Below are positions 8,638 to 17,298 of a DNA stretch of 49,182 bases, one piece after another; the stretch's first letter is position 1; every line of letters begins with the position of its first letter. Location of the stretch: positions 1 through 49,182 of the forward strand of contig NZ_FMXM01000030.1 of assembly GCF_900103325.1 (NCBI RefSeq), written 5' to 3'. Under the pieces are notes generated by a model. It was not told the origin of the DNA and searched no databases. It was given only the letters and a program-made list of their open reading frames with translations. The translations under genes were made by a program, and so were the position numbers. Source of the DNA: Mesorhizobium qingshengii. GTDB taxonomy: Bacteria > Pseudomonadota > Alphaproteobacteria > Rhizobiales > Rhizobiaceae.

Positions 8638-9963
8638 CTACTCCGCGGCGATCAGGCTCTCACCCACAACGCCTTCCGGCTTTGGCCCGCCATAGGCCCA
8701 ATCGAGCAGCCTTACAGTGTGCACCACCGGCATCCTGGCGGCGGAAGCGATCTGCGTGATGCAGCCGATATTGCCGGTGGCGACGATTGCAGCGCCCGTT
8801 GCCTCGATATTTCGGACCTTGCGATCACGCAGCTTGGCCGAAATCTCGGATTGCAGGATGTTGTAGGTGCCGGCCGAACCACAGCACAGATGGCCCTCGC
8901 GCGGCTCGCGCACCACGAAACCGGCCTTGGCCAGCAACTCCTTCGGCTCGCGGGTGATCTTCTGGCCGTGCTGCATCGAGCAGGCCGAGTGATAGGCGAC
9001 CACCGTGCCCGGCTTGCGCACCGGCTCCGGCAGATCGATGCCTGAGAGATATTCGGTGATGTCCTTGGCCAGCGCCGAGACGCGCGTGGCCTTGTCGGCA
9101 TAGGCCGGATCGAGGCGCAGCATGAAGCCATAGTCCTTGATCGTCGTACCGCAGCCGGACGCGGTGATGACGATGGCATCGAGCCCGCCTTGTTCGACGG
9201 CTCGCGTCCAGGCGTCGACATTTTGCCTGGCCGAAGCAAGGGCGGCCTCTTCGCGACCCATATGATGGACCAGCGCGCCGCAGCAGCCCTCGCCCGGCGG
9301 CACCACGACCTCAACGCCGAGCCGCGTCAGCAGCGAAATCGTCGTCTCATTGATGGCGGGATCAAGCACCGATTGCGCGCAGCCGGTGAGGATGGCGACA
9401 CGACCCTTCCTAGTCCCCTGCCCGGCATGGATGCCCGGCGAGGCCATCGGTGAGGCCGTGGGGACCGATGCCGGCGCGAGCTTCAGCATTGCGCCGAACG
9501 GCTTCAGCGCCGGGATCTTTTCGAACAGCCCAATGAACGGCTTGCCGAGCTTCGCCAGCCTGAGCGCGGCGCGAAAGCGCTGGGGATAGGGCAGGACGAA
9601 GGCCAGCATGGCGCGGGTCAGGCGGTCAAGCAGCGGCCGCTTGTAAGTCTCCTGGATATGAGCGCGGGCATGGTCGACCAGATGCATGTAATTGACGCCC
9701 GACGGGCAGGTGGTCATGCAGGCAAGGCACGACAGGCAGCGGTCGATATGGGTGACGATCTCCTTGTCGGCCGGACGGCCGTTCTCCAGCATGTCCTTGA
9801 TCAGGTAGATGCGCCCGCGCGGTGAATCGAGCTCGTTGCCTAAAGTTACATAGGTCGGGCAGGTGGCGGTGCAGAAGCCGCAATGCACGCATTTGCGCAG
9901 GATCTTTTCCGATTCCGCGACGTGCGGATCGGCAAGCTGGGCAAGCGAAAAATTGGTCTGCAC
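8638..9963 (-). CDS. glcF: Glycolate oxidase iron-sulfur subunit (GlcF)
   Basis: In this 441-residue protein two ferredoxin-type 4Fe-4S motifs lie at Cys25/28/31/35 (CVHCGFCTATCP) and Cys76/79/82/86 (CLSCLACMTTCP). Two CCG-type domains follow, with GEGCCGALVHHMG near residue 225 and EGHLCCGSAGTYN near 375. GlcF passes electrons from the GlcD/GlcE flavoprotein to the quinone pool during oxidation of glycolate to glyoxylate. It is the last gene of glcD-glcE-DUF4870-glcF. The 69-base gap to the upstream gene is filled by a palindromic repeat (9985-10033). Confidence 0.95.
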   Translation of the reverse strand: MQTNFSLAQLADPHVAESEKILRKCVHCGFCTATCPTYVTLGNELDSPRGRIYLIKDMLENGRPADKEIVTHIDRCLSCLACMTTCPSGVNYMHLVDHARAHIQETYKRPLLDRLTRAMLAFVLPYPQRFRAALRLAKLGKPFIGLFEKIPALKPFGAMLKLAPASVPTASPMASPGIHAGQGTRKGRVAILTGCAQSVLDPAINETTISLLTRLGVEVVVPPGEGCCGALVHHMGREEAALASARQNVDAWTRAVEQGGLDAIVITASGCGTTIKDYGFMLRLDPAYADKATRVSALAKDITEYLSGIDLPEPVRKPGTVVAYHSACSMQHGQKITREPKELLAKAGFVVREPREGHLCCGSAGTYNILQSEISAKLRDRKVRNIEATGAAIVATGNIGCITQIASAARMPVVHTVRLLDWAYGGPKPEGVVGESLIAAE

Positions 9964-9984
9964 TAGAAAAATTCCTTACTGTCC

Positions 9985-10033
9985 GAGCATGATCTTTTCC
10001 GAAAACCGGTCCCCACTTTTCGGGATCATGCTC
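9985..10033. repeat. Rhizobial palindromic intergenic repeat, GAGCATGATC family
   Basis: GAGCATGATC at 9985-9994 pairs with GATCATGCTC at 10024-10033. An inner partial stem (CCGAAAA with TTTTCGG) flanks the CCGGT-containing loop. The same family recurs at 33118-33166 and, in divergent form, at 20913-20960. Here it separates the DUF4870 gene, whose stop codon it touches, from glcF, so it lies in the polycistronic message and may affect mRNA ends. Confidence 0.85.
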
Positions 10034-10428
10034 TAAAGTCCGAGGAACCAGCTTTCCGGGTTCTTGACCGGCTCGCCGCGTTGCAGCGCCTGAAGGCCGA
10101 GGATGCAGCGGGCGATGAACCAGACGGCGACGGCAAACATCAGCAGGAAGCCGATCACCACGAAGATCAGCACCGCCGAGATCAGTGCATAGAGCAGGCC
10201 GATCCAGAAGGTACGGATCAGGAATGTGTAGTGGCTCTCGACGAAGCCGCCGGCCTTGCCACGGTTGACATAGGCCAGCACGATGCCGACAAGGCCGCTG
10301 ATGCCGATGACGAGGCCGGCGAGATAGAGGATGTAGATGACCAGCGCATTGGTCGGCCCCGGTTCCAGCCAGCGGTCGGTCTGGCGCGGTGCGGGCTTGT
10401 CGTTCTGGCCGGAATTGATGTCGCTCAT
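10033..10428 (-). CDS. DUF4870-like multi-span membrane protein inside the glycolate oxidase operon
   Basis: This 131-residue protein has a short polar N-terminus (MSDINSGQNDKPAPRQTD). Three hydrophobic segments follow, near residues 28-50 (ALVIYILYLAGLVIGISG), 68-80 (TFLIRTFWIGLLYAL) and 82-108 (SAVLIFVVIGFLLMFAV). The arrangement YLAGLVIGISGLVGIVLAYVNR with SHYTFLIRTFWIGL is typical of the DUF4870 (Tic20-like) family. The gene lies 11 bases from glcE and precedes glcF, so it is cotranscribed with the glycolate oxidase subunits. GlcDEF is membrane-associated without an obvious anchor of its own; a role in docking the complex is my inference only. Confidence 0.8.
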   Translation of the reverse strand: MSDINSGQNDKPAPRQTDRWLEPGPTNALVIYILYLAGLVIGISGLVGIVLAYVNRGKAGGFVESHYTFLIRTFWIGLLYALISAVLIFVVIGFLLMFAVAVWFIARCILGLQALQRGEPVKNPESWFLGL

Positions 10429-10439
10429 TGTGTCGCTCC

Positions 10440-11681
10440 CTAGGTTGCGATGCCGAGAGTAGCAGAGCCTGCGCCCGGCGCCATGCGTCCGGGGTTGAGA
10501 ATGGCCTTGGGATCGAACTCGGCCTTGAGCCTGGCCGACAACGCAGCCAGTTGCGGCGCCTGCGGCTCGAACACCGGCACGGCGGCGCGATGGGCGGGTG
10601 CGGCACGCACCAGCGTCGCATGGCCGCCGCCATGTTTCCGCAACAGCCCGCGCAGCAGTGCGGCTTCCGGATCACCCTCTTCCATACGCAGCCACACCAA
10701 CCCGCCTTGCCAGTCGTAGAAGGCGCTGACGGCAGCCTGCATGCGCAGGGTCAACACCATCTGGTGGCCCTGGGACGGCGTCATCGACACGCGCCAGACC
10801 GGCTTCTCGCTGCCGTCGGCGAAAGGCCTGATATCGCGCACATCGCGCCAGATCAGCCGTGAGGCTTCGCCGGAAATCTCCTGCAGTGGACCGGCATTGG
10901 CGAACAGCGTTTTCAGCGCGGCGATACGGTAGGCGACCGAGGGGCCAAAGCCTTCGACGCGCAGCAGCGTGGCCGCGTCGCTGCCGAGCGTGCCGCCGGC
11001 GACACGCGCGGCGATGCGCTCCGGCAGATGGGCGGCACTCGACACTTCCGCGCTGGAGCCGAGCGCCAGCGCCATGGCAGTGGCAGCCGCATCGTCGAGC
11101 AGGCCACGCATGGCGAGCGTGACTTCGGTCTTGGCGGCGGGCAACACCTTGAAGGTGACGTCGGTGAACACGGCCAGCGTGCCCCAGCTGTTGGCCATCA
11201 GCTTCGACATGTCATAGCCGGTGACGTTCTTGACCACGCGGCCGCCGGACTTGAAAGCCTCGCCACGTCCGGACACCACATTGATGCCGAGGATATGGTC
11301 GCGCGCAGCACCCGCCTTCAGCCGCCGCGGGCCGGAAAGGTTCGCGGCAAGCACGCCGCCGATGGTGCCCCTCCCCGGTTCGCCACCGAGCAGCGGGCCG
11401 TAGTCCATTGGCTCGAAGGCCAGTTGCTGACCGTTTTCCGCCAGTAGCTTTTCGATCTCGGCCAACGGCGTGCCGGCCTTTGCCGATAGCACCAGTTCGG
11501 CGGGTTCATAGAGCGTGACGCCGGTGAGCTTCGACAGGTCGAGCGTGTGTTCGGTCTGCAGCGGCCGACCGATGCCGCGCTTGGAGCCGTGGCCCAGGAT
11601 TTCCAGCGGCGATTCTTCCGCCACGGCCCAGGCGACGGTGGACAGGACTTCGTCCGAGGTGGTCGGGGTGAAGGTGGTCAT
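10440..11681 (-). CDS. glcE: Glycolate oxidase FAD-binding subunit (GlcE)
   Basis: This 413-residue member of the FAD-linked oxidase (FAD_binding_4) family matches GlcE in length. The N-terminal PP-loop region includes ILGHGSKRGIGRP near residue 30 and PGRGTIGGVLAANLSGPRR near 103-121. GGRVVKNVTGYDMSKL lies near residue 146-161. It cooperates with GlcD in the glycolate dehydrogenase complex. It is separated from glcD by 221 bases that contain a 155-bp element with 45-bp inverted ends, which is unusual inside an operon. Confidence 0.93.
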   Translation of the reverse strand: MTTFTPTTSDEVLSTVAWAVAEESPLEILGHGSKRGIGRPLQTEHTLDLSKLTGVTLYEPAELVLSAKAGTPLAEIEKLLAENGQQLAFEPMDYGPLLGGEPGRGTIGGVLAANLSGPRRLKAGAARDHILGINVVSGRGEAFKSGGRVVKNVTGYDMSKLMANSWGTLAVFTDVTFKVLPAAKTEVTLAMRGLLDDAAATAMALALGSSAEVSSAAHLPERIAARVAGGTLGSDAATLLRVEGFGPSVAYRIAALKTLFANAGPLQEISGEASRLIWRDVRDIRPFADGSEKPVWRVSMTPSQGHQMVLTLRMQAAVSAFYDWQGGLVWLRMEEGDPEAALLRGLLRKHGGGHATLVRAAPAHRAAVPVFEPQAPQLAALSARLKAEFDPKAILNPGRMAPGAGSATLGIAT

Positions 11682-11725
11682 GTGGTAGGGTCGCCAATCG
11701 CAATTGCGGAGATGCCGCGATCCTT

Positions 11726-11880
11726 CCCCCCCTCTGACCTACCGGACATCTCCCCCGCAAGGGGGGAGATCACGCTTTCATGACAGCCTTCGCCAATCCC
11801 GTTGGAGAAAGAAGCGCCGACATTGCGGCCGGCCAATCTCCCCCCTTGCGGGGGAGATGTCCGGCAGGACAGAGGGGGGT
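11726..11880. mobile_element. MITE-like element with near-perfect 45-bp inverted ends
   Basis: The left arm 11726-11770 and the right arm 11836-11880 are inverted copies; 42 of 45 positions agree by hand alignment. Each arm contains the motif CCGGACATCTCCCC or its complement plus a CCCTCTG/CAGAGGG outer part and a GCAAGGGG/CCCCTTGC turn. The spacer is 65 bases with no gene. The arm is a well-known type of short palindrome in Mesorhizobium intergenic DNA; two facing each other give a non-autonomous mobile element or a long hairpin in RNA. It lies between glcD and glcE. No target-site duplication was evident. Confidence 0.7.
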
Positions 11881-11902
11881 GTTCAGGCGCCGACATGTCC
11901 AC

Positions 11903-13399
11903 TCAAAACCTCGGAATGTCCGGAAATGGCAGCTTGCCGCCGGAAATGTGCATGCGACCGAGTTCGGCGCAGCGGCGAAGCTGCGGGAACACCTTGCCCG
12001 GGTTGAGCAGATGGTTCGGATCGAAGGCGCATTTGACACGCATCTGCTGGTCGAGGTCGATCTGGTTGAACATCTCCGGCATCAGGTCGCGCTTTTCAAC
12101 GCCCACCCCGTGTTCGCCGGTGAGCACACCGCCGACCTTGACGCAGAGGCGCAGGATGTCGGCGCCGAAGCTTTCGGCCTTGTCGAGTTCGCCCGGCACG
12201 TTGGCGTCGTAGAGGATCAGCGGGTGCAGATTGCCGTCGCCGGCATGAAAGACATTGGCGACGCCGAGACCATATTTCTCAGACAGTTCGCGCATGCCGG
12301 CGAGCACGCGCGGCAGTTCCTTGCGTGGAATGGTGCCGTCCATGCAGTAATAGTCGGGCGATATGCGGCCGACGGCAGGGAAAGCCGCCTTGCGGCCGGC
12401 CCAGAAGCTCAGCCGCTCCTGTTCGGACTGCGAGATCCGGCAGGTAGTCGAACCGTTGCGGATGGCGATCGCCTCGACGGCGGTGATGAGATGATCGACT
12501 TCGACGCCCGGCCCGTCGAGTTCGACGATCAGCAGCGCCTCGACATCGAGCGGATAGCCGGCATGGACGAAATCTTCCGCCGCGTGGATCGCCGGCCGGT
12601 CCATCATTTCCATACCGCCCGGGATGATGCCGGCGCCGATGATGTCGGCGACGCATTGGCCGCCCTGCTCGCTGGTCGGAAAGCCGATCAGCAGGGCACG
12701 CGCCGTCTCCGGCTTCTTGAGGATGCGCACGGTGACCTCGGTGACGACGCCGAGCAGGCCTTCTGAGCCGGTCATGACGCCGAGCAGGTCGTAGCCTTCG
12801 GCGTCGAGGTGACTGCCGCCGAGCCGCACCACCTCGCCGTTCATCAGCACCATCTCGATACCGAGCACGTTGTTGGCGGTGAGGCCGTATTTCAGGCAGT
12901 GCACGCCGCCGGAATTTTCCGCGACGTTGCCGCCGATCGAGCAGGCGATCTGGGAGGATGGATCGGGGGCGTAGTAAAAGCCCTCCTGCTCGACGGCGGT
13001 GGTGATGCCGAGATTGGTGACGCCCGGCTGGGCGACGACGATGCGGTTGGGGAAATCGATCTCGAGGATACGATTGAAGCGGCTCATGACCAGCAGCACC
13101 GCGTCCTCGAGCGGCAACGCGCCACCCGACAGCGAAGTGCCGGAACCGCGCGGCACGACACGGATGTTGCGGTCGTTGCAGTATTTCAGCACGCGGGAAA
13201 CCTGCGCCACCGTTTCGGGCAAGACCACGACAAGTGGCAATTGCCGGTAGGCCGTCAGCCCGTCGCTCTCGAAGGCGCGCATCTGATTGGTCGCGTCGAC
13301 GACGCCTTCACCCGGAACGATGATGCGCATGTCGGCGACGATCTCGTCGCGCCGGCGCATCGTGGCGTCGTCTGGTTTCGGCATGGCCAAGCCGGACAT
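11903..13399 (-). CDS. glcD: Glycolate oxidase catalytic subunit (GlcD)
   Basis: This 498-residue protein closely follows E. coli GlcD as I remember it. The FAD motif RGSGTSLSGGALPLE is near residue 90, APDPSSQIACSIGGNVAENS near 145-165, and FWAGRKAAFPAVGRISPDY near 330. Then come NVFHAGDGNLHPL with the conserved His pair and GEHGVGVEK, and the C-terminus NPGKVFPQ. The ATG at 13399 (MSGLAMPKPDD) has an upstream ACGAGG and is preferred to a TTG at 13420. The protein oxidises glycolate (and often D-lactate) to the 2-oxoacid. It heads glcD-glcE-DUF4870-glcF. Confidence 0.95.
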   Translation of the reverse strand: MSGLAMPKPDDATMRRRDEIVADMRIIVPGEGVVDATNQMRAFESDGLTAYRQLPLVVVLPETVAQVSRVLKYCNDRNIRVVPRGSGTSLSGGALPLEDAVLLVMSRFNRILEIDFPNRIVVAQPGVTNLGITTAVEQEGFYYAPDPSSQIACSIGGNVAENSGGVHCLKYGLTANNVLGIEMVLMNGEVVRLGGSHLDAEGYDLLGVMTGSEGLLGVVTEVTVRILKKPETARALLIGFPTSEQGGQCVADIIGAGIIPGGMEMMDRPAIHAAEDFVHAGYPLDVEALLIVELDGPGVEVDHLITAVEAIAIRNGSTTCRISQSEQERLSFWAGRKAAFPAVGRISPDYYCMDGTIPRKELPRVLAGMRELSEKYGLGVANVFHAGDGNLHPLILYDANVPGELDKAESFGADILRLCVKVGGVLTGEHGVGVEKRDLMPEMFNQIDLDQQMRVKCAFDPNHLLNPGKVFPQLRRCAELGRMHISGGKLPFPDIPRF

Positions 13400-13528
13400 C
13401 AGCAGCCTCGTTTCGAACAACTGGTCAAAATCTTTTACCAGTGAAGCGCGTTCGTTGCAAATCCTGCTTTGGTGGAGACTCCAACGTCAAGGCCGGGACA
13501 AGCTTCCGCAGCGGCAATCTGCCGCTGT

Positions 13529-13767
13529 GCTTTATCCTCCCTCTGTGGGGGTGAGCCGCCGGTTCGCGCAGCGAATTCATCGTGCCGGTGGCACGATGAA
13601 AGGTCGGTGAACGCCGGGGCGCTGCGTAGCAGCGGGGACCCGGCAGAGCAGATGTCATCGCCGGCCCTTCGCAGGCTCAGAGCGTTCGAAGCTCGAAAAG
13701 CCAAGCAATTGGCTTTTCGTCCGCCACGCGGACCGCTTCTCACCCCCACAAGGGGGCAGGGTAAAGC
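13529..13767. mobile_element. Composite repeat element upstream of glcD with inverted ends and two perfect hairpins
   Basis: The gap between glcD and the DUF3422 gene (13400-13772) holds no gene but is highly structured. Related inverted ends lie at 13529-13559 and 13735-13767; they share GCTTTA, CCT and TGTGGGGGTGAG. Inside are two perfect 11-bp stems. The first is 13576-13586 with 13590-13600 (TTCATCGTGCC, loop GGT). The second is 13694-13704 with 13709-13719 (CGAAAAGCCAA, loop GCAA). This resembles known Rhizobiales mosaic repeats. It occupies the promoter region of glcD. Confidence 0.6.
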
Positions 13768-13772
13768 GGTAG

Positions 13773-15095
13773 CTATTCGCCCGCCAGTTTGCCGGGCTCG
13801 GAATGCATCCGGCGCACGCGGCGCACGCCCCACCAGACCAGCAGGATGGCGATCGGCACCGAAGCGGCGGTGACGACCTCGGGCGCGAAGGCATGGCCGA
13901 AGATCGAGGCGCCCTTGGCGATATAGCCGATGAGGCCGACCACATAATAGGAGACGGCGGCGACCGAGAGACCTTCGACGGTCTGCTGCAGGCGCAGTTG
14001 CAGGCGCGCGCGGTTGTTCATCGAGGCGAGCAGGTCGCGGTTCTGCTTCTCGACCTCGACATCGACCCAGGTGCGCAGCAGCGTGGTGGCGCGGGTCAGC
14101 TTGCGCGACAGGTTGGCCTGCCGCTCCTCGACCGATCGGCAGGTGCGCATCGCTGGCGCGACGCGGCGCTGCAGGAACCCACCCCAGGTGTCATAGCCCG
14201 GCACGGCTTCTTCCTCGAGTGCTTCCAGCCGCTCGCCGACGATGCCGTCATAGGCGCGGCTGGCGCCGAAACGGTAGAGGCTCGACGCCGCGTCGGCTTC
14301 CAGTTCCGCGGCAAGCTCGGTGAGATCGGCCAGCAAGGTCTGGCTGTCGCGGGTTTCGGCGACCTTCATCTCCAGCGTGGTCTGGGCCAGCCTGTCCTCG
14401 ATGCGGCGGGCGCGGCTGGACAGGGTCAGCGCCAGCGGCAGGCCGAGCATGGCCAGCGTCCGGTAGGTTTCGATGTCGATCAGCCGCTGCGACAGTGCCC
14501 CGGTGCGCGCCGGCGTCAGGCCGCGATCAAGCACCAGCATGCGCGTCATGCCGTCGCCATCCTGGCGAAAGTCGGTGACGATGGCGGCGTTGCCGCGCTC
14601 GACCAGCGAATAGCACAGGCTGGTCGGATCGAAGCCGGCGATCAATCGCTCACTCGCCTGCGTCCATTTGCGGATCTCGAGCCTGATGCCCGAGATGACG
14701 GTTCCCGGCGGGGAAAACCCGTTGCCGAAAGGCGAGTCCTCCTGCATCCGGCCGCTCTCGGAGAGCGGCCCTTCCCATAGATAGGTCGAGAACTCCGTAT
14801 GCCGTTCCCAGCGCAGCGAGCCCTTGCCCCACTTCATGGCGTGGTGGCGGGCCTGGCGGTCGGGCGCGGCGATGCCGAGGCGTCGCGACAGTTCGGAAAG
14901 CACCGCGTGATCGACGCCGGAGCCGCCCTCGGTCATGAAGGCGAGTTGCACGAGGACGCGCGGCTTTTCGATCAGCGGATGCGGCCGGGCATGGACCTCG
15001 CCGAGCGCCCCGGGCCGTCCCTCATGCGCGGGAAAACCCATGACGCTGCCCTTGGCGCGCGGCTGGAACTCGAGATTGGACGGGTCGTCTGACAC
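13773..15095 (-). CDS. DUF3422 family membrane-anchored protein
   Basis: I chose a GTG at 15093-15095, preceded by GGGGGAC, giving 440 residues, the usual size of the DUF3422 family. The open frame continues to 15458 without similarity. The large N-terminal part is soluble (HARPHPLIEKPR near residue 30, then KWGKGSLRWERHTEFSTYLWE) and rich in charged helical segments around residues 230-370. Two hydrophobic segments close the protein: SYYVVGLIGYIAKGASIFG and VVTAASVPIAILLVWWGV. It probably sits in the inner membrane with a cytoplasmic head. No function is known to me. It lies divergent to the FadR-type regulator. Confidence 0.85.
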   Translation of the reverse strand: MSDDPSNLEFQPRAKGSVMGFPAHEGRPGALGEVHARPHPLIEKPRVLVQLAFMTEGGSGVDHAVLSELSRRLGIAAPDRQARHHAMKWGKGSLRWERHTEFSTYLWEGPLSESGRMQEDSPFGNGFSPPGTVISGIRLEIRKWTQASERLIAGFDPTSLCYSLVERGNAAIVTDFRQDGDGMTRMLVLDRGLTPARTGALSQRLIDIETYRTLAMLGLPLALTLSSRARRIEDRLAQTTLEMKVAETRDSQTLLADLTELAAELEADAASSLYRFGASRAYDGIVGERLEALEEEAVPGYDTWGGFLQRRVAPAMRTCRSVEERQANLSRKLTRATTLLRTWVDVEVEKQNRDLLASMNNRARLQLRLQQTVEGLSVAAVSYYVVGLIGYIAKGASIFGHAFAPEVVTAASVPIAILLVWWGVRRVRRMHSEPGKLAGE

Positions 15096-15223
15096 GGCTT
15101 GTCCCCCGGGTTTCTGTGAACCCTCTTGCAATCGCGTCCCTCTAGAGCCAATCGCCAGATGACGCAAACAGCAAAGTTTAGCCGAAGATGATATGGCGCC
15201 GGGCGGCAAAACCGACCCGCTGC

Positions 15224-15254
15224 GACCAATTGGATAAATAATTTGACCAGTTGG
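15224..15254. promoter_or_regulatory. Two GACCARTTGG boxes, candidate operator of the FadR-type regulator
   Basis: GACCAATTGG (15224-15233) and GACCAGTTGG (15245-15254) repeat at 21 bp, two helical turns, around the AT-rich spacer ATAAATAATTT. Each core (CCAATTGG or CCAGTTGG) is palindromic or nearly so. The pair lies 50-80 bases before the regulator start and between divergent genes. FadR-subfamily GntR proteins commonly bind such short palindromes in their own promoters. The link to this regulator is inference. Confidence 0.5.
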
Positions 15255-15304
15255 CGACGCAGGCTTTATCCTGCGCGACACCGGTTCACCTTCCAGGCAC
15301 CCTG

Positions 15305-16108
15305 TTGAGCGACATTTTTTCCAGGATCGAGCATTCGCGCACCGCCGACGAGGTGGTGCAGCAGATCGAGAGCCTGATCCTCGAAGGCGTCCTGCGCACC
15401 GGCGACCGGTTGCCGGGCGAACGCGAGCTTGCGCGCCAGTTCGACGTGTCGCGACCAATCCTGCGCGATGCGCTAAAGGCGCTCGAAGGGCGCGGCCTTT
15501 TGACGACCAAGGCCGGCGGCGGCACGCATGTCGCCGACATCATCGGCCAGCTGTTCAGCAAACCGGTGGCGGACCTGATCTCGACGCACCGCAAGGCGGT
15601 GACCGATTATCTGGAATACCGCCGCGAGATCGAGGGCATCGCTGCCGAATACGCGGCGCGGCGTGCCACCCCGGACGATCTGGCGCTGCTCGACCGCATC
15701 ATGGCGCGCATGGACGAGGCGCATCGCACCGGCGATTTCGACGACGAAGCTGAAATCGACGTCGAGTTCCATCACGCGATCTGCGAGTGCGCGCACAATA
15801 TCCTGCTCCTGCACACGCTGCGCTCCTGCTATCGGCTGCTGTCGGAAGGCGTGTTCCAGAACCGGCTCTTGGTGTTCACCGTGCCCGGCGCGCGCGAAGC
15901 CCTGCTTGCGCAGCACCGGGCGATCCATGCAGCGGTCAAGGCCGGCGACCCGGCTGCCGCCCGGCAGGCAGCGATGGACCACATGATCTATGTCGAGCGG
16001 TCGATGGCCGAGGCGGAGCGCAGCGGCGACTGGCAGCGCGTGTCACGGCTCAGGCTGAAGCAGCGCGTCGACGCCACCGATACCGAACCCGCACGCAAAC
16101 GCTCCTAA
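15305..16108 (+). CDS. FadR-subfamily GntR transcription regulator upstream of lldD (LldR/GlcC-like)
   Basis: The N-terminal winged helix-turn-helix is clear: ADEVVQQIESLILEGVLRTG, RLPGERELARQFDVSRPILR, LKALEGRGLLTTKAGGGTHV. The C-terminal all-helical FCD domain carries the metal and ligand residues expected of the family (DVEFHHAICECAHN, later RAIHAAVKAGDPAAARQAAMDHM). The start is uncertain because no ATG lies upstream; I chose the TTG at 15305 (protein MSDIFSRIEHS, 267 residues), which matches where homologues usually begin. The frame is open to 15251. It precedes lldD by 18 bases, so it probably senses lactate or a similar 2-hydroxyacid. Since the glc operon also oxidises such acids, it may control both. 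Confidence 0.85.
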   Translation: MSDIFSRIEHSRTADEVVQQIESLILEGVLRTGDRLPGERELARQFDVSRPILRDALKALEGRGLLTTKAGGGTHVADIIGQLFSKPVADLISTHRKAVTDYLEYRREIEGIAAEYAARRATPDDLALLDRIMARMDEAHRTGDFDDEAEIDVEFHHAICECAHNILLLHTLRSCYRLLSEGVFQNRLLVFTVPGAREALLAQHRAIHAAVKAGDPAAARQAAMDHMIYVERSMAEAERSGDWQRVSRLRLKQRVDATDTEPARKRS

Positions 16109-16126
16109 ATTCGAAACGGAAAGCCC

Positions 16127-17263
16127 ATGAGCCAAATCCTGACCATCGCAGACCTCAAGGACCTCGCGCGCCGTCGGGTGCCGAAGATGTTCTTCGACTA
16201 TGCCGATTCAGGCGCGTGGACCGAGAGCACCTATCGGGCCAACGAGGAGGACTTCCAGAAGATCAAGTTCCGGCAGCGCGTTCTTGTCGACATGGACAAC
16301 CGTTCGCTGGCTTCGACGATGATCGGCGAGAAGGTCTCGATGCCGGTGGCTCTGGCGCCAACCGGCATGACCGGCATGCAGCATGCCGATGGCGAGATGC
16401 TGGCGGCGCAGGCGGCGCAGGAATTCGGCGTGCCGTTCACGCTGTCGACGATGAGCATCTGCTCGATCGAGGACGTCGCCTCGGCAACGACGAAGCCGTT
16501 CTGGTTCCAGCTCTATGTGTTGCGGGACAAGGATTTCGTGTTCAACCTGATCGACAGGGCGAAGGCAGCAAAATGCTCGGCGCTGGTGCTGACGCTCGAT
16601 CTGCAGATTCTCGGCCAGCGCCACAAGGACATCCGCAACGGACTTTCGGCGCCGCCCAGGCTGACATTGAAGAACATCGTCGACATGGCCATCCGCCCGC
16701 GCTGGTGCGCAGCGATGGCCGGCACAAAGCGGCGAACCTTCCGCAACATTGTCGGCCACGCCAAGGGCGTCGGCGACATGGCCTCGCTGGCATCGTGGAC
16801 GTCGGAGCAGTTCGATCCGCATCTGTCGTGGAACGATGTCGCCTGGATCAAGGAGCGCTGGGGCGGCAAGCTGATCCTGAAAGGCATACTCGACAAGGAG
16901 GATGCGCTGATGGCGGTGAAGACCGGCGCCGATGCGATCATCGTTTCCAACCATGGCGGGCGCCAGCTAGACGGCGCGTCGTCGTCGATCATGGCGCTGG
17001 AAGAGATCGCCGATGCGGTCGGCGACACCATCGAAGTGCATATGGATGGCGGCATCCGCTCCGGCCAGGATGTGCTGAAGGCGCTCTGCCTTGGCGCCAA
17101 GGGCACCTATATCGGCCGGCCATTTCTTTACGGCCTGGGCGCGCTTGGCAAGGAAGGGGTTACCAAGGCGTTGGAAATCATCCGCAAGGAGATGGACATC
17201 ACGCTGGCACTGTGCGGAAAACGTCTGGTCACCGACATGGGCAAGGACCAGCTCCGGCGCTAA
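16127..17263 (+). CDS. lldD: FMN-dependent L-lactate dehydrogenase (alpha-hydroxyacid oxidase family)
   Basis: This 378-residue protein has the FMN-dependent 2-hydroxyacid oxidase fold. It begins LTIADLKDLARRRVPKMFFDYADSG; the FMN site LAPTGMTGMQH is near residue 77-86, and the active site SNHGGRQLDG has His276 and Arg279. The phosphate-binding DGGIRSGQDVLKAL is near 307. It oxidises L-lactate to pyruvate, passing electrons to the respiratory chain. A short ribosome site (GGAAAG) precedes the ATG. The enzyme follows the FadR-type regulator and probably forms an operon with it. Glycolate oxidase and L-lactate dehydrogenase are paralogous in substrate class but unrelated in fold. Confidence 0.93.
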   Translation: MSQILTIADLKDLARRRVPKMFFDYADSGAWTESTYRANEEDFQKIKFRQRVLVDMDNRSLASTMIGEKVSMPVALAPTGMTGMQHADGEMLAAQAAQEFGVPFTLSTMSICSIEDVASATTKPFWFQLYVLRDKDFVFNLIDRAKAAKCSALVLTLDLQILGQRHKDIRNGLSAPPRLTLKNIVDMAIRPRWCAAMAGTKRRTFRNIVGHAKGVGDMASLASWTSEQFDPHLSWNDVAWIKERWGGKLILKGILDKEDALMAVKTGADAIIVSNHGGRQLDGASSSIMALEEIADAVGDTIEVHMDGGIRSGQDVLKALCLGAKGTYIGRPFLYGLGALGKEGVTKALEIIRKEMDITLALCGKRLVTDMGKDQLRR

Positions 17264-17298
17264 GTCCGTGACGGCCTGACCACGGAGACAACGAGACG

